NCBI RefSeq assembly: GCF_014197445.1
Contig: NZ_JACIFO010000006.1
Coordinates: 62,001 to 126,000, forward strand
From: Mesonia hippocampi
GTDB taxonomy: Bacteria; Bacteroidota; Bacteroidia; Flavobacteriales; Flavobacteriaceae
DNA: 64,000 bases
Direction: 5' to 3'
Shown one piece after another: positions 8,895 to 17,311 of the stretch. Position 1 is the first letter of the stretch; every line of letters starts with the position of its first letter. The translations under genes and the position numbers were made by a program. The notes under the pieces were generated by a model. The model made no database searches. It had not been told where the DNA came from and saw only the letters and a program-made list of their open reading frames with translations.

Positions 8895-9767
8895 TTATAC
8901 ATTTTTCTCTATGTATCTTATAATTGTACGGGCAATATCTTTTCCTGTTGCTTTTTCGATGCCTTCAAGCCCTGGAGAAGAGTTTACCTCAAGAATTAAA
9001 GGGCCTCTATCACTTTGTAATAAGTCTACTCCGGCAACCCCTAGCCCTAAAGCTTTAGCGGCACGTACAGCAGCTACTTCTTCTTCGTCAGAAAGCTCAA
9101 TAATTTCGGCACTTCCTCCACGATGAAGGTTAGAGCGAAATTCACCTTCTTTCCCTTGGCGTTTCATGGCTCCTACTACGTGGCCGTCTACAACAAAAGC
9201 TCTGATGTCGGCTCCTTTAGCTTCTTTTATAAATTCTTGAACTATTACACGTGCTTGTAACCCATTAAAGGCTTCAATAACAGATTTTGCTGCATTTTTA
9301 GTTTCGGCAAGTACAACACCAAGACCTTGGGTTCCTTCAAGTAATTTTATAACCAAGGGAGTACCGCCAACCTGTTCGATTACACCTTCAACATCACGAG
9401 AGTAATTGGTGAATACTGTTTTTGGGAGTCCAATTTTAGATTTAGATAGCATTTGTAAACTACGTAATTTATCGCGACTACGAACAAGTGCTTCTGAGCC
9501 TGTGGTGCTAAAAGTACCCATCATTTCAAATTGGCGTACAACGGCTGTGCCGTAAAAAGTTACTGATGAGCCTATACGAGGGATAATAGCATCAACATCT
9601 CTAATATAATCGCCTTTGTAATAGATGTGTGGTTTTCTGCGCTCAATAACAATATCGCATTTTAAGGGGTCTACCACTTCGACAGTGTGTTTGCGTTTTT
9701 GTGCAGCTTCTACAAGACGTTTTGTGGAATATAGATTTTTGTTTCTAGATAGAATTTTAATATTCAT
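8895..9767 (-). CDS. rimK: RimK-family alpha-L-glutamate ligase
   Basis: An ATP-grasp ligase that adds glutamate residues to the C-terminus of ribosomal protein S6 in E. coli; other acceptors exist in the family. The 290-residue product has the N-terminal [18 protein letters not shown], the ATP-grasp lid [22 protein letters not shown], the central [17 protein letters not shown] and the Mg-binding [15 protein letters not shown] more upstream in-frame start at 9803 would add 12 residues unlike the family and overlap deep into the upstream gene; the ATG at 9767 overlaps its stop by 11 bases and fits the family start. It is the middle gene of a four-gene minus-strand operon. Confidence 0.93.
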   Translation of the reverse strand: MNIKILSRNKNLYSTKRLVEAAQKRKHTVEVVDPLKCDIVIERRKPHIYYKGDYIRDVDAIIPRIGSSVTFYGTAVVRQFEMMGTFSTTGSEALVRSRDKLRSLQMLSKSKIGLPKTVFTNYSRDVEGVIEQVGGTPLVIKLLEGTQGLGVVLAETKNAAKSVIEAFNGLQARVIVQEFIKEAKGADIRAFVVDGHVVGAMKRQGKEGEFRSNLHRGGSAEIIELSDEEEVAAVRAAKALGLGVAGVDLLQSDRGPLILEVNSSPGLEGIEKATGKDIARTIIRYIEKNV

Positions 9768-10194
9768 GATTATTTGCTTGTTGATTAAAAGAAATGTTAG
9801 CAAGTTCTGTATCGACGATAAATTTTTTGGTTAAAAACCTCCTCCCGATAAGTACAGGGTACTTCATTTCTTTTCGGTTGCTTAAGGATAAGGCTATTTT
9901 ATATGTTTTATTAAACAATTCGATTTGGGTTTTTATTTCATAACGATTTTCTGCAATGCCATTACTGCTTTTTACGCGGATGCTTTTAAAGTCTCTAAAA
10001 ATAAATTTTCTATCATTATAATTAGGATGATCTGGATCTAAAATTTTACAATGCAAAAGCTTGTTTTCTACATAAATTTCAGAACAATGTATAGAGGATG
10101 TGTATGCTCCTGTATCTATTTTGATGGCAATTTCAGTTAAGGCTAATTCGGGGAAATTAGCTTTATCTATTCGTCCTATTATTTTTTTACCCAT
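9757..10194 (-). CDS. rimA: Retropepsin-like ATP-dependent zinc protease family protein (RimA-like)
   Basis: A 145-residue protein of the family often labelled ATP-dependent zinc protease, now seen as a pepsin/retropepsin-like fold. The family signature [14 protein letters not shown] (aspartate in D-T-G-A) lies about residue 25, and VLIGRRFL near residue 120 matches the second conserved motif. In Pseudomonas the RimA protein acts with RimB and RimK; here the order rimA-rimK-rimB supports the same module. I chose the ATG at 10194 ([10 protein letters not shown]) since the 18 extra residues from 10248 do not resemble the family. It is divergent from uvrC. Confidence 0.78.
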   Translation of the reverse strand: MGKKIIGRIDKANFPELALTEIAIKIDTGAYTSSIHCSEIYVENKLLHCKILDPDHPNYNDRKFIFRDFKSIRVKSSNGIAENRYEIKTQIELFNKTYKIALSLSNRKEMKYPVLIGRRFLTKKFIVDTELANISFNQQANNHEY

Positions 10195-10301
10195 ACTGCA
10201 ATTTACTAAAAGTAGCGACCTATTTCCAAGAAAACATTTAAACTTCACTTAATTTTAATAATAAAAATAGATAGGCGTGCTAAAAGGTGCGAAATATAGT
10301 T

Positions 10302-10309
10302 TATTTTTG
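10302..10309 (+). promoter_or_regulatory. Putative -7 element of uvrC
   Basis: TATTTTTG is a perfect TAnnTTTG match only 6 bases before the uvrC ATG at 10316. If used, transcription would begin at or within a few bases of the start codon, giving a leaderless or nearly leaderless mRNA. No convincing TTG -33 element is seen. Confidence 0.35.
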
Positions 10310-10315
10310 GTTTTT

Positions 10316-12115
10316 ATGGAATCTACCTCGTTGGATATTCAATTAAAAACCTTGCCAGTTAGCCCGGGAGTATATCAGTACTTTGATAAAGACGGGAAAA
10401 TACTTTATGTAGGAAAAGCAAAAAACTTAAAAAAAAGGGTTAACTCGTACTTTACCAAAAGGCACGATAGTAAACGTATAGCCATTTTAGTAAAAAAAAT
10501 AGCAAGAATAGAACATATTGTTGTTAATACAGAAACCGATGCGTTGTTGTTAGAAAACAACTTGATTAAAAAGTATCAGCCTCGGTTTAATGTACTTTTA
10601 AAAGACGATAAAACCTACCCGTGGCTATGTATAAAAAATGAACGTTTTCCGCGTATTTTTTCTACCCGAAGGTTGTTAAAAGATGGGAGTCAATATTTTG
10701 GTCCTTATACAAGTTTTAAAACCATCTCTACATTGTTAGATTTGATAAAAGATTTGTATGCCATACGTACGTGTAATTATGATTTGGCTTCGGAAAAAAT
10801 TAATTCAGGAAAGTACAAAGTATGTTTAGAATATCACTTAGGAAATTGCAAAGGTCCTTGTGAAGATTTCCAAACAGAACAAGAATACAACCAGCAGATA
10901 ACACATATTAAACAAATATTAAAAGGAGATTTTAAAGACTCTTTAGCGAAGTTTAGAGAGCAAATGCTAGCCTATGCTGCACGTATGGAATTTGAAGACG
11001 CACAACGAATTAAAGAAAAAATTGAAGTGCTAGAAAAATACCAAGCCAAATCTACGGTAGTAAATCCTAAAATTAATAATGTTGATGTTTTTAGTATTGT
11101 AAGCGATGAGGCTTTTGCTTATGTGAATTTTTTGCAAATTTCTCACGGATCTATTGTGCGCTCGCATACCATGGAGTTTAAAAAGAAACTGGATGAAACC
11201 GATAAAGAGTTACTCAATTTAGCGGTAACCGAAATACGTCAACGTTTTCATTCACTATCTAGAGAGATTTACGTTCCGTTTAAAATCACGGTAGAAGAAG
11301 GTGTAACACTAACAATCCCTAAACTGGGCGATAAAAAAGCTATACTAGACCTTTCTACCCGTAATGCAAGATATTATAGGCAGGAACGCTTTAAACAAAT
11401 TAAAATTGTAGACCCAGATAGGCATGTAAACAGGTTAATGGCACAGATGAAAAAAGATTTGCGCTTACACGAAGAACCTAGACATATAGAATGTTTTGAC
11501 AATTCTAACATTCAAGGAACAAACCCTGTTGCAGCTTGTGTGGTTTTTAAAAACGGAAAACCAAGTAAAAAAGATTATCGAAAATTTAATATAAAAACCG
11601 TAGAAGGTCCTGATGATTTTGCCTCTATGGAAGAAGTGGTTTATCGGCGTTACCGGCGCTTGTTAAACGAAAATGAACCCTTGCCTCAACTTATTATTAT
11701 CGATGGCGGAAAGGGGCAATTATCATCTGCGCTTAAAGCATTAGAGCAGTTAGATTTACGCGGAAAAATAGCCATTGTTGGCATTGCTAAGCGTCTAGAA
11801 GAACTGTTTTATCCAGGAGATAAATACCCTTTATATTTAGACAAAAAATCTGAAACTTTAAAAGTTATTCAACACCTTCGTAACGAAGCACACCGATTCG
11901 GGATTACCTTTCATCGCGATCAGCGTAGTAAAAATGCTTTAGGAACCTCGCTTCAGGAAATCCCTGGAGTGGGAGAAAAAACCGCTGTGGCTTTATTACG
12001 GCAATTAAGATCGGTAAAAAATATAGAAAAAGCTTCTAAAGAAAAACTTACAAATATTGTTGGCGTAGCTAAAGCAACATTGGTTTATAATTATTTTCAT
12101 GAAGACGGAAAATAA
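10316..12115 (+). CDS. uvrC: Excinuclease ABC subunit C
   Basis: Makes both incisions in nucleotide excision repair within the UvrABC system. In the 599-residue product the GIY-YIG nuclease (5-95) shows PGVYQYFDKDGKILYVGKAK. A cysteine cluster with CNYDL, CLEYHLGNCKGPC lies near 160-185, and the UVR motif MEFEDAQRIKEKIEVLEKY near 220-240. The RNase H-like nuclease region has HIECFDNSNIQGTNPVA and the C-terminal helix-hairpin-helix is IPGVGEKTAVALLRQL. An upstream GTG at 10277 would extend it by 13 residues; I prefer the ATG at 10316, since a -7 promoter element lies between the two. The patatin gene follows after 56 bases. Confidence 0.96.
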   Translation: MESTSLDIQLKTLPVSPGVYQYFDKDGKILYVGKAKNLKKRVNSYFTKRHDSKRIAILVKKIARIEHIVVNTETDALLLENNLIKKYQPRFNVLLKDDKTYPWLCIKNERFPRIFSTRRLLKDGSQYFGPYTSFKTISTLLDLIKDLYAIRTCNYDLASEKINSGKYKVCLEYHLGNCKGPCEDFQTEQEYNQQITHIKQILKGDFKDSLAKFREQMLAYAARMEFEDAQRIKEKIEVLEKYQAKSTVVNPKINNVDVFSIVSDEAFAYVNFLQISHGSIVRSHTMEFKKKLDETDKELLNLAVTEIRQRFHSLSREIYVPFKITVEEGVTLTIPKLGDKKAILDLSTRNARYYRQERFKQIKIVDPDRHVNRLMAQMKKDLRLHEEPRHIECFDNSNIQGTNPVAACVVFKNGKPSKKDYRKFNIKTVEGPDDFASMEEVVYRRYRRLLNENEPLPQLIIIDGGKGQLSSALKALEQLDLRGKIAIVGIAKRLEELFYPGDKYPLYLDKKSETLKVIQHLRNEAHRFGITFHRDQRSKNALGTSLQEIPGVGEKTAVALLRQLRSVKNIEKASKEKLTNIVGVAKATLVYNYFHEDGK

Positions 12116-12171
12116 ACTAGGATTTAAACATATATAATAAACCTTATAAGAAAAGCAAAAAATAGAGACAC

Positions 12172-14418
12172 ATGAAAAAAGTAATTTGTTGTTTAGTTTT
12201 TATTATGTGGATTGGTTTGTGGTTTACTAATGCCCAAACCAAGCAGAATGATATAAAAGTAGGTTTAGTGCTTTCTGGAGGAGGAGCAAAAGGTTTAGCA
12301 CATATAGGCGTGCTTAAAGTATTAGAAGAAACAGGTGTACGTGTAGATTATGTTGGCGGAACAAGCATGGGGGCAATGATAGGCTCTTTGTATGCGGCTG
12401 GATATTCTCCACAACAATTAGATTCAATTTTTAGAAGTACTAATTTTGAAGAACTTATACGAGATGATTTACCCAGAAACATAAAAAGCTTTTATCAGAA
12501 AGAGGAAGACGAGAGGTACGCAGTAAGCTTACCGCTAGAAAAGTGGAAAATAAAAGTGCCTTCAGGGCTTTCTAAAGGGCAAAATGTATATAATTTGTTA
12601 GCTCAGTTAATGGCTCCAGTAGCAGAGATAAATGATTTTAAAGAATTACCAATTCCGTTTTTCTGTATAGGAACTAATATTGAAACAGGAGAAGAAGTGC
12701 TTTTTGATAAAGGAGATCTTCCTCAGGTTGTTGCCGCAAGCGGTTCTATCCCGTCCTTGTTTAGTCCTATTAAAATAGACGGAAAACTAATTGTAGATGG
12801 AGGAGTTGTAAACAATTATCCGCTGGAAGAAATGCGTAAACGTGGAGTAAATTATATTATAGGGGTAGATGTTCAAGACTCTTTGGTGGATAGAAAAAAG
12901 CTTAAAACCGCTATTGAAGTTATGAACCAAGTAAATAACTTCCGTACCATAAAAGCCATGAAAGGAAAAGAAACAAAAACCGATTTATACATAAAACCTA
13001 ATATCACAGCATTTAGTATTCTTTCCTTCGATAAAGGAGACGCCATTATTGCAGAAGGAGAAAAAGTTGCTTATAAACACTATTTTGCATTAAAAGAATT
13101 AGCATCAAAACAATCTAAAAAACAAACAAGAAAACCGCTAGAACTTCAAAATACAATAGCTTTAGAGAATATAAACATTACAGGAAGCACTACTTTTCCA
13201 AGAAGTTATATTAAAGGAAAACTGAAAATTAAAGAAGGAGAAGCTATTTCATATACAGCCTTAAATGAAGGTATAAACAGGCTTTCTGCAACAGGTAATT
13301 TTCAAAAAATAGAATATAAATTAAAATCAAAACCAAGTAATAAACAGGATTTAATACTCAAGATAGAGGAATCTAAAAAAGATGCCAGCCTAAGACTTGC
13401 GCTTCATTATGACGAGCTGTATAAAAGTGCCGCGTTATTTAACCTTACAAGGCAAGGGACTTTCTTTAAAAATGATATTTTAAACCTAGATTTTGTTTTT
13501 GGAGATAACATTCGGTATAAATTTGATTATTATATAGACAAAGGTGCCTATTGGAGTGTAGGCCTAAACTCAACGCTCAATAAGTTTGACCACGATGTGA
13601 GACTAGATTTTTTACGAAAAAATATTCCAGACGACTTATTCAATATCAATAAAATAAAACTAGAATACCTCGATTTAACCAATACGTTTTATGCCGAAAC
13701 TTTTCTTACCAAAAATGTGAAATTTGGTTTAGGAGCAGAGCATAAATACACAAAATTAGACACAGAAACCATTTTGTTAGGCAATACAATAAATACAAAC
13801 CAAATTCCTGTTACGGTTTTAGAGGAGAGCAATTTATTTGGCGTTCTAGGTTATTTAGCTGTAGATACCTACAACAATGCATACTTTCCTACACGTGGAT
13901 TTAAATTTTATGGACGTACAGATATTTATTTATTCGAAACAAAATCATCTTTCGAGTTTTCGGAGTTTTCTATCTCCAAGGCGTATATAGGCTTTGCTCT
14001 GCCTATTTCCAAGAAATTTTCCGCTCGTTTATCTTCACAAGGAGGCTTTAGGATAGGCGAAACAGAAATGACCACCTTAAACTTTTTCTTAGGAGGCTAC
14101 GGAAATAACTATGTAAACCATATAGAGCACTTTTTGGGCTACGATTATTTAGCCATATCTGGCGATAGCTTTATAAAAACGTTATTCGAAATAGATTATC
14201 AACCCTTTAATAAACACCACCTTACAGCAAGCTATAATATAGCTAATGTAGATGATGACCTTTTTCAAGATGGCGATTGGTTTAAATCTCCAAAATACAC
14301 AGGCTTTGGTTTAGGCTATGGGGTAGAAACTATTTTAGGCCCTTTAGAAGCAAAATATACCTACTCGCCAGAATTAAAAGAAGGACAATGGTTTTTTAGT
14401 TTAGGTTTTTGGTTTTAA
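12172..14418 (+). CDS. Patatin-like phospholipase with C-terminal outer-membrane barrel
   Basis: A 748-residue exported protein. The signal peptide is about residues 1-21 (ends TNAQ). The patatin domain (about 28-240) has the oxyanion glycines SGGGAKG (35-41), nucleophile GTSMG (63-67, S65) and the dyad aspartate in VDGGVVNNYPLEEM (about 207-220). A POTRA-like region follows (about 325-400), and then a beta-barrel resembling Omp85/surface-antigen proteins, ending GQWFFSLGFWF with a terminal aromatic residue. This is the architecture of PlpD-type (type Vd) autotransported lipases, so the lipase domain probably sits at or beyond the outer membrane. The substrate is unknown. It may be co-transcribed with uvrC. 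Confidence 0.9.
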   Translation: MKKVICCLVFIMWIGLWFTNAQTKQNDIKVGLVLSGGGAKGLAHIGVLKVLEETGVRVDYVGGTSMGAMIGSLYAAGYSPQQLDSIFRSTNFEELIRDDLPRNIKSFYQKEEDERYAVSLPLEKWKIKVPSGLSKGQNVYNLLAQLMAPVAEINDFKELPIPFFCIGTNIETGEEVLFDKGDLPQVVAASGSIPSLFSPIKIDGKLIVDGGVVNNYPLEEMRKRGVNYIIGVDVQDSLVDRKKLKTAIEVMNQVNNFRTIKAMKGKETKTDLYIKPNITAFSILSFDKGDAIIAEGEKVAYKHYFALKELASKQSKKQTRKPLELQNTIALENINITGSTTFPRSYIKGKLKIKEGEAISYTALNEGINRLSATGNFQKIEYKLKSKPSNKQDLILKIEESKKDASLRLALHYDELYKSAALFNLTRQGTFFKNDILNLDFVFGDNIRYKFDYYIDKGAYWSVGLNSTLNKFDHDVRLDFLRKNIPDDLFNINKIKLEYLDLTNTFYAETFLTKNVKFGLGAEHKYTKLDTETILLGNTINTNQIPVTVLEESNLFGVLGYLAVDTYNNAYFPTRGFKFYGRTDIYLFETKSSFEFSEFSISKAYIGFALPISKKFSARLSSQGGFRIGETEMTTLNFFLGGYGNNYVNHIEHFLGYDYLAISGDSFIKTLFEIDYQPFNKHHLTASYNIANVDDDLFQDGDWFKSPKYTGFGLGYGVETILGPLEAKYTYSPELKEGQWFFSLGFWF

Positions 14419-14511
14419 TAGTTATCTGTTAATAAGCAATAAGGATTGGTGAATTTTCACTATGTTTAAACCGAAAAAAATTACGATATTTGCTAAAAAC
14501 CCAAAATAAAA

Positions 14512-15669
14512 ATGCCTTTTTATCATCAATTAGGAAAAATACCGCACAAGCGGCATACACAATTTAGAAAACCCGACGGAAGCTTGTATTACGAACAACT
14601 CTTCGGAACCATAGGCTTCGATGGGATGTATGCTAATTTGTATCATGAACAACGGCCAACACAAGTAAAGGAAATTCTAGGGCGTAAAAATGTATCGCCA
14701 AAAATTGCCGATGCTAATAATATAAAATCTTATCGTTTTAAAGGGTTTCAAATAAAACCCGAAGCAGATTACTTAGAAAGTCGTAAAACAGTGCTTACCA
14801 ATACGGATTGCAGTATTATTTTGGCAGCTCCGCAAGAAAGTACAAATAACTATTTCTATAAAAACGCCGATGCCGATGAGCTTATTTTTATCCATAAAGG
14901 AAGCGGGAAGTTAAGAACTCTATTAGGAAATTTAGACTTTAAATATGGCGATTACCTATTAATTCCTAGAGGAATTATTTATAAAATAGATTTTGACACC
15001 ACAGATAATCGCTTGTTTATTGTAGAATCTAGACGGCCTATTTATACCCCAAAACGTTATCGAAATTATTTTGGGCAACTCTTAGAACACTCTCCATTTT
15101 GTGAACGCGACCTCCGCCGACCACAGGAGTTGGAAACCTATAACGAATCGGGCGATTTTTTAATAAAACTAAAAAAACAAGACGAAGTGATCGATATGGT
15201 TTATGCCTCACATCCTTTCGATGTGGTAGGTTATGATGGCTATAACTATCCTTACGCATTTTCAATACACGATTTTGAACCAATAACAGGGCGCGTGCAT
15301 CAGCCGCCACCAGTGCATCAGACCTTCGAGACCGATGCTTTTGTTGTTTGTTCTTTCTGTCCGCGTTTATACGATTATCACCCAGAAAGTATTCCTGCAC
15401 CATACAACCATAGTAACATCGATAGCGATGAGGTATTGTATTATGTAGACGGCGATTTTATGAGCCGTAACGATATTGAAGCAGGACATATCTCATTGCA
15501 CCCAGCAGGAATTCCGCACGGGCCTCATCCTGGTGCTACTGAACGTAGCATAGGAAAAACCCAAACCGAAGAACTTGCCGTAATGGTAGATACCTTTAAG
15601 CCTTTACAAATTACAGAAGAAGGTTTGGCAATTGCCGATGATTCCTATTATAAATCTTGGCTTGAGTAG
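14512..15669 (+). CDS. hmgA: Homogentisate 1,2-dioxygenase
   Basis: Opens the ring of homogentisate to maleylacetoacetate in tyrosine/phenylalanine breakdown; cytoplasmic, Fe(II)-dependent. The 385-residue product shows the bicupin family layout: MPFYHQLGKIPHKRH at the N-terminus, FIHKGSGKLRT in the first cupin, HQPPPVHQTFET, VDGDFMSRNDIEAGHISLHPAGIPHGPHPG with the histidine ligands, and a final VMVDTFKPL. It is shorter than the human enzyme (445), as usual for bacterial forms of this group. The next gene on the same strand, 135 bases on, makes its substrate. No fumarylacetoacetase is in the window. Confidence 0.93.
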   Translation: MPFYHQLGKIPHKRHTQFRKPDGSLYYEQLFGTIGFDGMYANLYHEQRPTQVKEILGRKNVSPKIADANNIKSYRFKGFQIKPEADYLESRKTVLTNTDCSIILAAPQESTNNYFYKNADADELIFIHKGSGKLRTLLGNLDFKYGDYLLIPRGIIYKIDFDTTDNRLFIVESRRPIYTPKRYRNYFGQLLEHSPFCERDLRRPQELETYNESGDFLIKLKKQDEVIDMVYASHPFDVVGYDGYNYPYAFSIHDFEPITGRVHQPPPVHQTFETDAFVVCSFCPRLYDYHPESIPAPYNHSNIDSDEVLYYVDGDFMSRNDIEAGHISLHPAGIPHGPHPGATERSIGKTQTEELAVMVDTFKPLQITEEGLAIADDSYYKSWLE

Positions 15670-15804
15670 TTGTTTAATAGCTCTAAAATAAAAATAATTT
15701 GTCTAATGGAAAGCTTAGCAATAGCCTCGCAAATGCGAGCCATGTGGTAATGTTTCACTTTTAGAGATGTACATTATTCCACTAACTTAAAAAAACAAAA
15801 CATT

Positions 15805-16965
15805 ATGAGTAAAGAAATAAAATCTGTAAACTACGGATTAGAAAAAATTTTTGATGGCGCACAAGATTTTCTTCCATTATTGGGAACAGATTACGTAGAA
15901 TTTTATGTAGGGAACGCTAAACAGGCGGCGCATTTTTATAAGTCCGCTTTTGGGTTTCAATCATACGCCTATAAAGGATTAGAAACAGGCAGTAGAGATA
16001 AGGTTTCTTACGTATTAAAACAAGATAAAATTCGTTTGGTTTTAACCACACCATTAAATTCAAAAAGCCCTATTAACGAACATATTGTAAAACATGGCGA
16101 TGGTGTAAAAATAATAGCACTTTGGGTAGAAGATGCACGTAAATCTTGGGAAGAAACTACAAAACGAGGCGCAAAATCATATATGGAGCCAACAGTAGAG
16201 ACCGATGAACATGGAGAAGTAGTAAGAGCTGGTATTTATACTTACGGAGAAACGGTACACATGTTTGTAGAGAGGAAAAACTATAAGGGTGTTTTTATGC
16301 CAGGCTTCACCGAATGGAAAACAGACTATAACCCAGAGCCTGTAGGACTTAAGTTTATAGATCACATGGTAGGCAATGTAGGCTGGAATGAGATGAATAA
16401 ATGGGTAAAGTGGTATGAAGATGTAATGGGCTTTGTTAACTTCTTGTCTTTTGATGATAAGCAAATTCATACAGAATATTCTGCCCTGATGAGTAAGGTA
16501 ATGAGTAACGGTAACGGAAGAATAAAGTTTCCAATTAATGAACCCGCCGAAGGCAAGAAAAAATCGCAAATAGAAGAATATTTAGATTTTTACGAAGGCT
16601 CAGGGGTACAACACATTGCTGTTGCAACCGACGATATTATAAAAACAGTAGGGCAATTGAGAGAAAGAGGAATAGAATTCCTATCAACCCCTCCAGAGGC
16701 ATATTACGCTGCTGTTCCAGGGCGTTTAGAAGAGTTTAGCCATGAATTGAGAGAAGATATCGAAAAGCTAAAATCTCTAGGGATTATGATAGATGCCGAT
16801 GAAGAAGGTTATTTACTTCAAATTTTTACAAAACCTGTAGAAGATAGACCAACTTTATTCTTTGAAATTATTCAACGTATGGGAGCTCGTGGCTTTGGTG
16901 CAGGTAATTTTAAAGCTTTATTTGAATCTATTGAACGTGAACAGGCAAAAAGAGGAACATTATAA
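15805..16965 (+). CDS. hppD: 4-hydroxyphenylpyruvate dioxygenase
   Basis: Converts 4-hydroxyphenylpyruvate to homogentisate. It has 386 residues made of two vicinal-oxygen-chelate halves. The iron ligands fit LKFIDHMVGNV (His, about 187), SGVQHIAVATDDI (His, about 270) and LFFEIIQRMGARGFGAGNFKALFE (Glu, about 350). The C-terminal FGxGNFKALF element is diagnostic of HPPD. The gene order hmgA-hppD places the two consecutive steps together, although the 135-base gap includes a small GC-containing hairpin and hppD may have its own promoter. A terminator-like inverted repeat lies at 16999-17022. Confidence 0.95.
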   Translation: MSKEIKSVNYGLEKIFDGAQDFLPLLGTDYVEFYVGNAKQAAHFYKSAFGFQSYAYKGLETGSRDKVSYVLKQDKIRLVLTTPLNSKSPINEHIVKHGDGVKIIALWVEDARKSWEETTKRGAKSYMEPTVETDEHGEVVRAGIYTYGETVHMFVERKNYKGVFMPGFTEWKTDYNPEPVGLKFIDHMVGNVGWNEMNKWVKWYEDVMGFVNFLSFDDKQIHTEYSALMSKVMSNGNGRIKFPINEPAEGKKKSQIEEYLDFYEGSGVQHIAVATDDIIKTVGQLRERGIEFLSTPPEAYYAAVPGRLEEFSHELREDIEKLKSLGIMIDADEEGYLLQIFTKPVEDRPTLFFEIIQRMGARGFGAGNFKALFESIEREQAKRGTL

Positions 16966-16998
16966 AAGGTGTTTTCTTAGTTATTCTATAACGATTAT

Positions 16999-17022
16999 TA
17001 ACACTATTTGCTAAATGTGTTA
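16999..17022 (+). terminator. Terminator-like inverted repeat after hppD
   Basis: TAACAC (16999-17004) and GTGTTA (17017-17022), with a further partial ATTT/AAAT pairing inside, followed by TTTTAAAG. It is a modest hairpin 33 bases after the hppD stop codon. Confidence 0.35.
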
Positions 17023-17048
17023 TTTTAAAGTTAAATAGCAAAATTAGG

Positions 17049-17080
17049 TTGCAAACAATTGGAATACTGACTTATATTTG
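17049..17080 (+). promoter_or_regulatory. Strong Bacteroidota-type promoter for a candidate small RNA
   Basis: TTG at 17049-17051, a 21-base spacer, then TATATTTG at 17073-17080, a full match to the TTG/TAnnTTTG pair. The bases after it (CAGCCGC) nearly repeat those after the tRNA-Phe promoter (CAACCGC). No protein start follows on this strand. Confidence 0.65.
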
Positions 17081-17086
17081 CAGCCG

Positions 17087-17205
17087 CATTTGAAGGTAAT
17101 AAGCCTAAAGATGTGATTTTTGAAAAGTATTTTTTTTCATAAATTTAAGTTTTAGTTGGTTAATAAGTGCAAAAGCCTTACAGAAATGTAAGGCTTTTGT
17201 GTTTT
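17087..17205 (+). ncRNA. Candidate stand-alone small RNA (about 115-120 nt)
   Basis: This part of the 346-base gene-free stretch between hppD and nrdA is bounded by a strong promoter (17049-17080) and a very strong intrinsic terminator (17171-17205). It contains no open reading frame of note: the only ATG (17111) is followed at once by TGA. The start is inferred as about 7 bases after the -7 element. AAGCCT at 17101-17106 could compete with the terminator's left arm for the right arm. The size and terminator would fit a housekeeping RNA such as the flavobacterial 6S-like RNA, but I did not recognise conserved sequence, so the identity is open. Confidence 0.5.
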
Positions 17206-17206
17206 T
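17171..17206 (+). terminator. Intrinsic terminator of the candidate small RNA
   Basis: AAAAGCCTTACA (17171-17182) pairs fully with TGTAAGGCTTTT (17187-17198) around a GAAA tetraloop. The run GTGTTTTT follows. It is one of the strongest terminators in the window. Confidence 0.8.
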
Positions 17207-17279
17207 GGTATTTATTAAGTAAGCAGAAAAAGAGATAGTGGATTAGAAATAATCTTGTTTTAAAGTTTTATATAAATAA

Positions 17280-17305
17280 AAAGAGCGGTTTATAAACCGC
17301 TCTTT
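17280..17305 (-). terminator. Terminator of nrdBA
   Basis: AAAGAGCGGTTT (17280-17291) pairs with AAACCGCTCTTT (17294-17305). In the minus direction it is followed by TTTATTTATA, starting 7 bases after the nrdA stop. T-rich sequence on the other side means it may also stop plus-strand read-through. Confidence 0.75.
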
Positions 17306-17311
17306 AATTTT

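Noticed and set aside
10277-10315. GTG start giving 13 extra residues on UvrC
   Set aside because: The extension does not resemble UvrC N-termini and would include the candidate promoter.
15725-15740. Hairpin CTCGC/GCGAG between hmgA and hppD
   Set aside because: It is only 5-6 bp with a tiny loop and no T-run; it could be an attenuator but evidence is too thin to call a feature.
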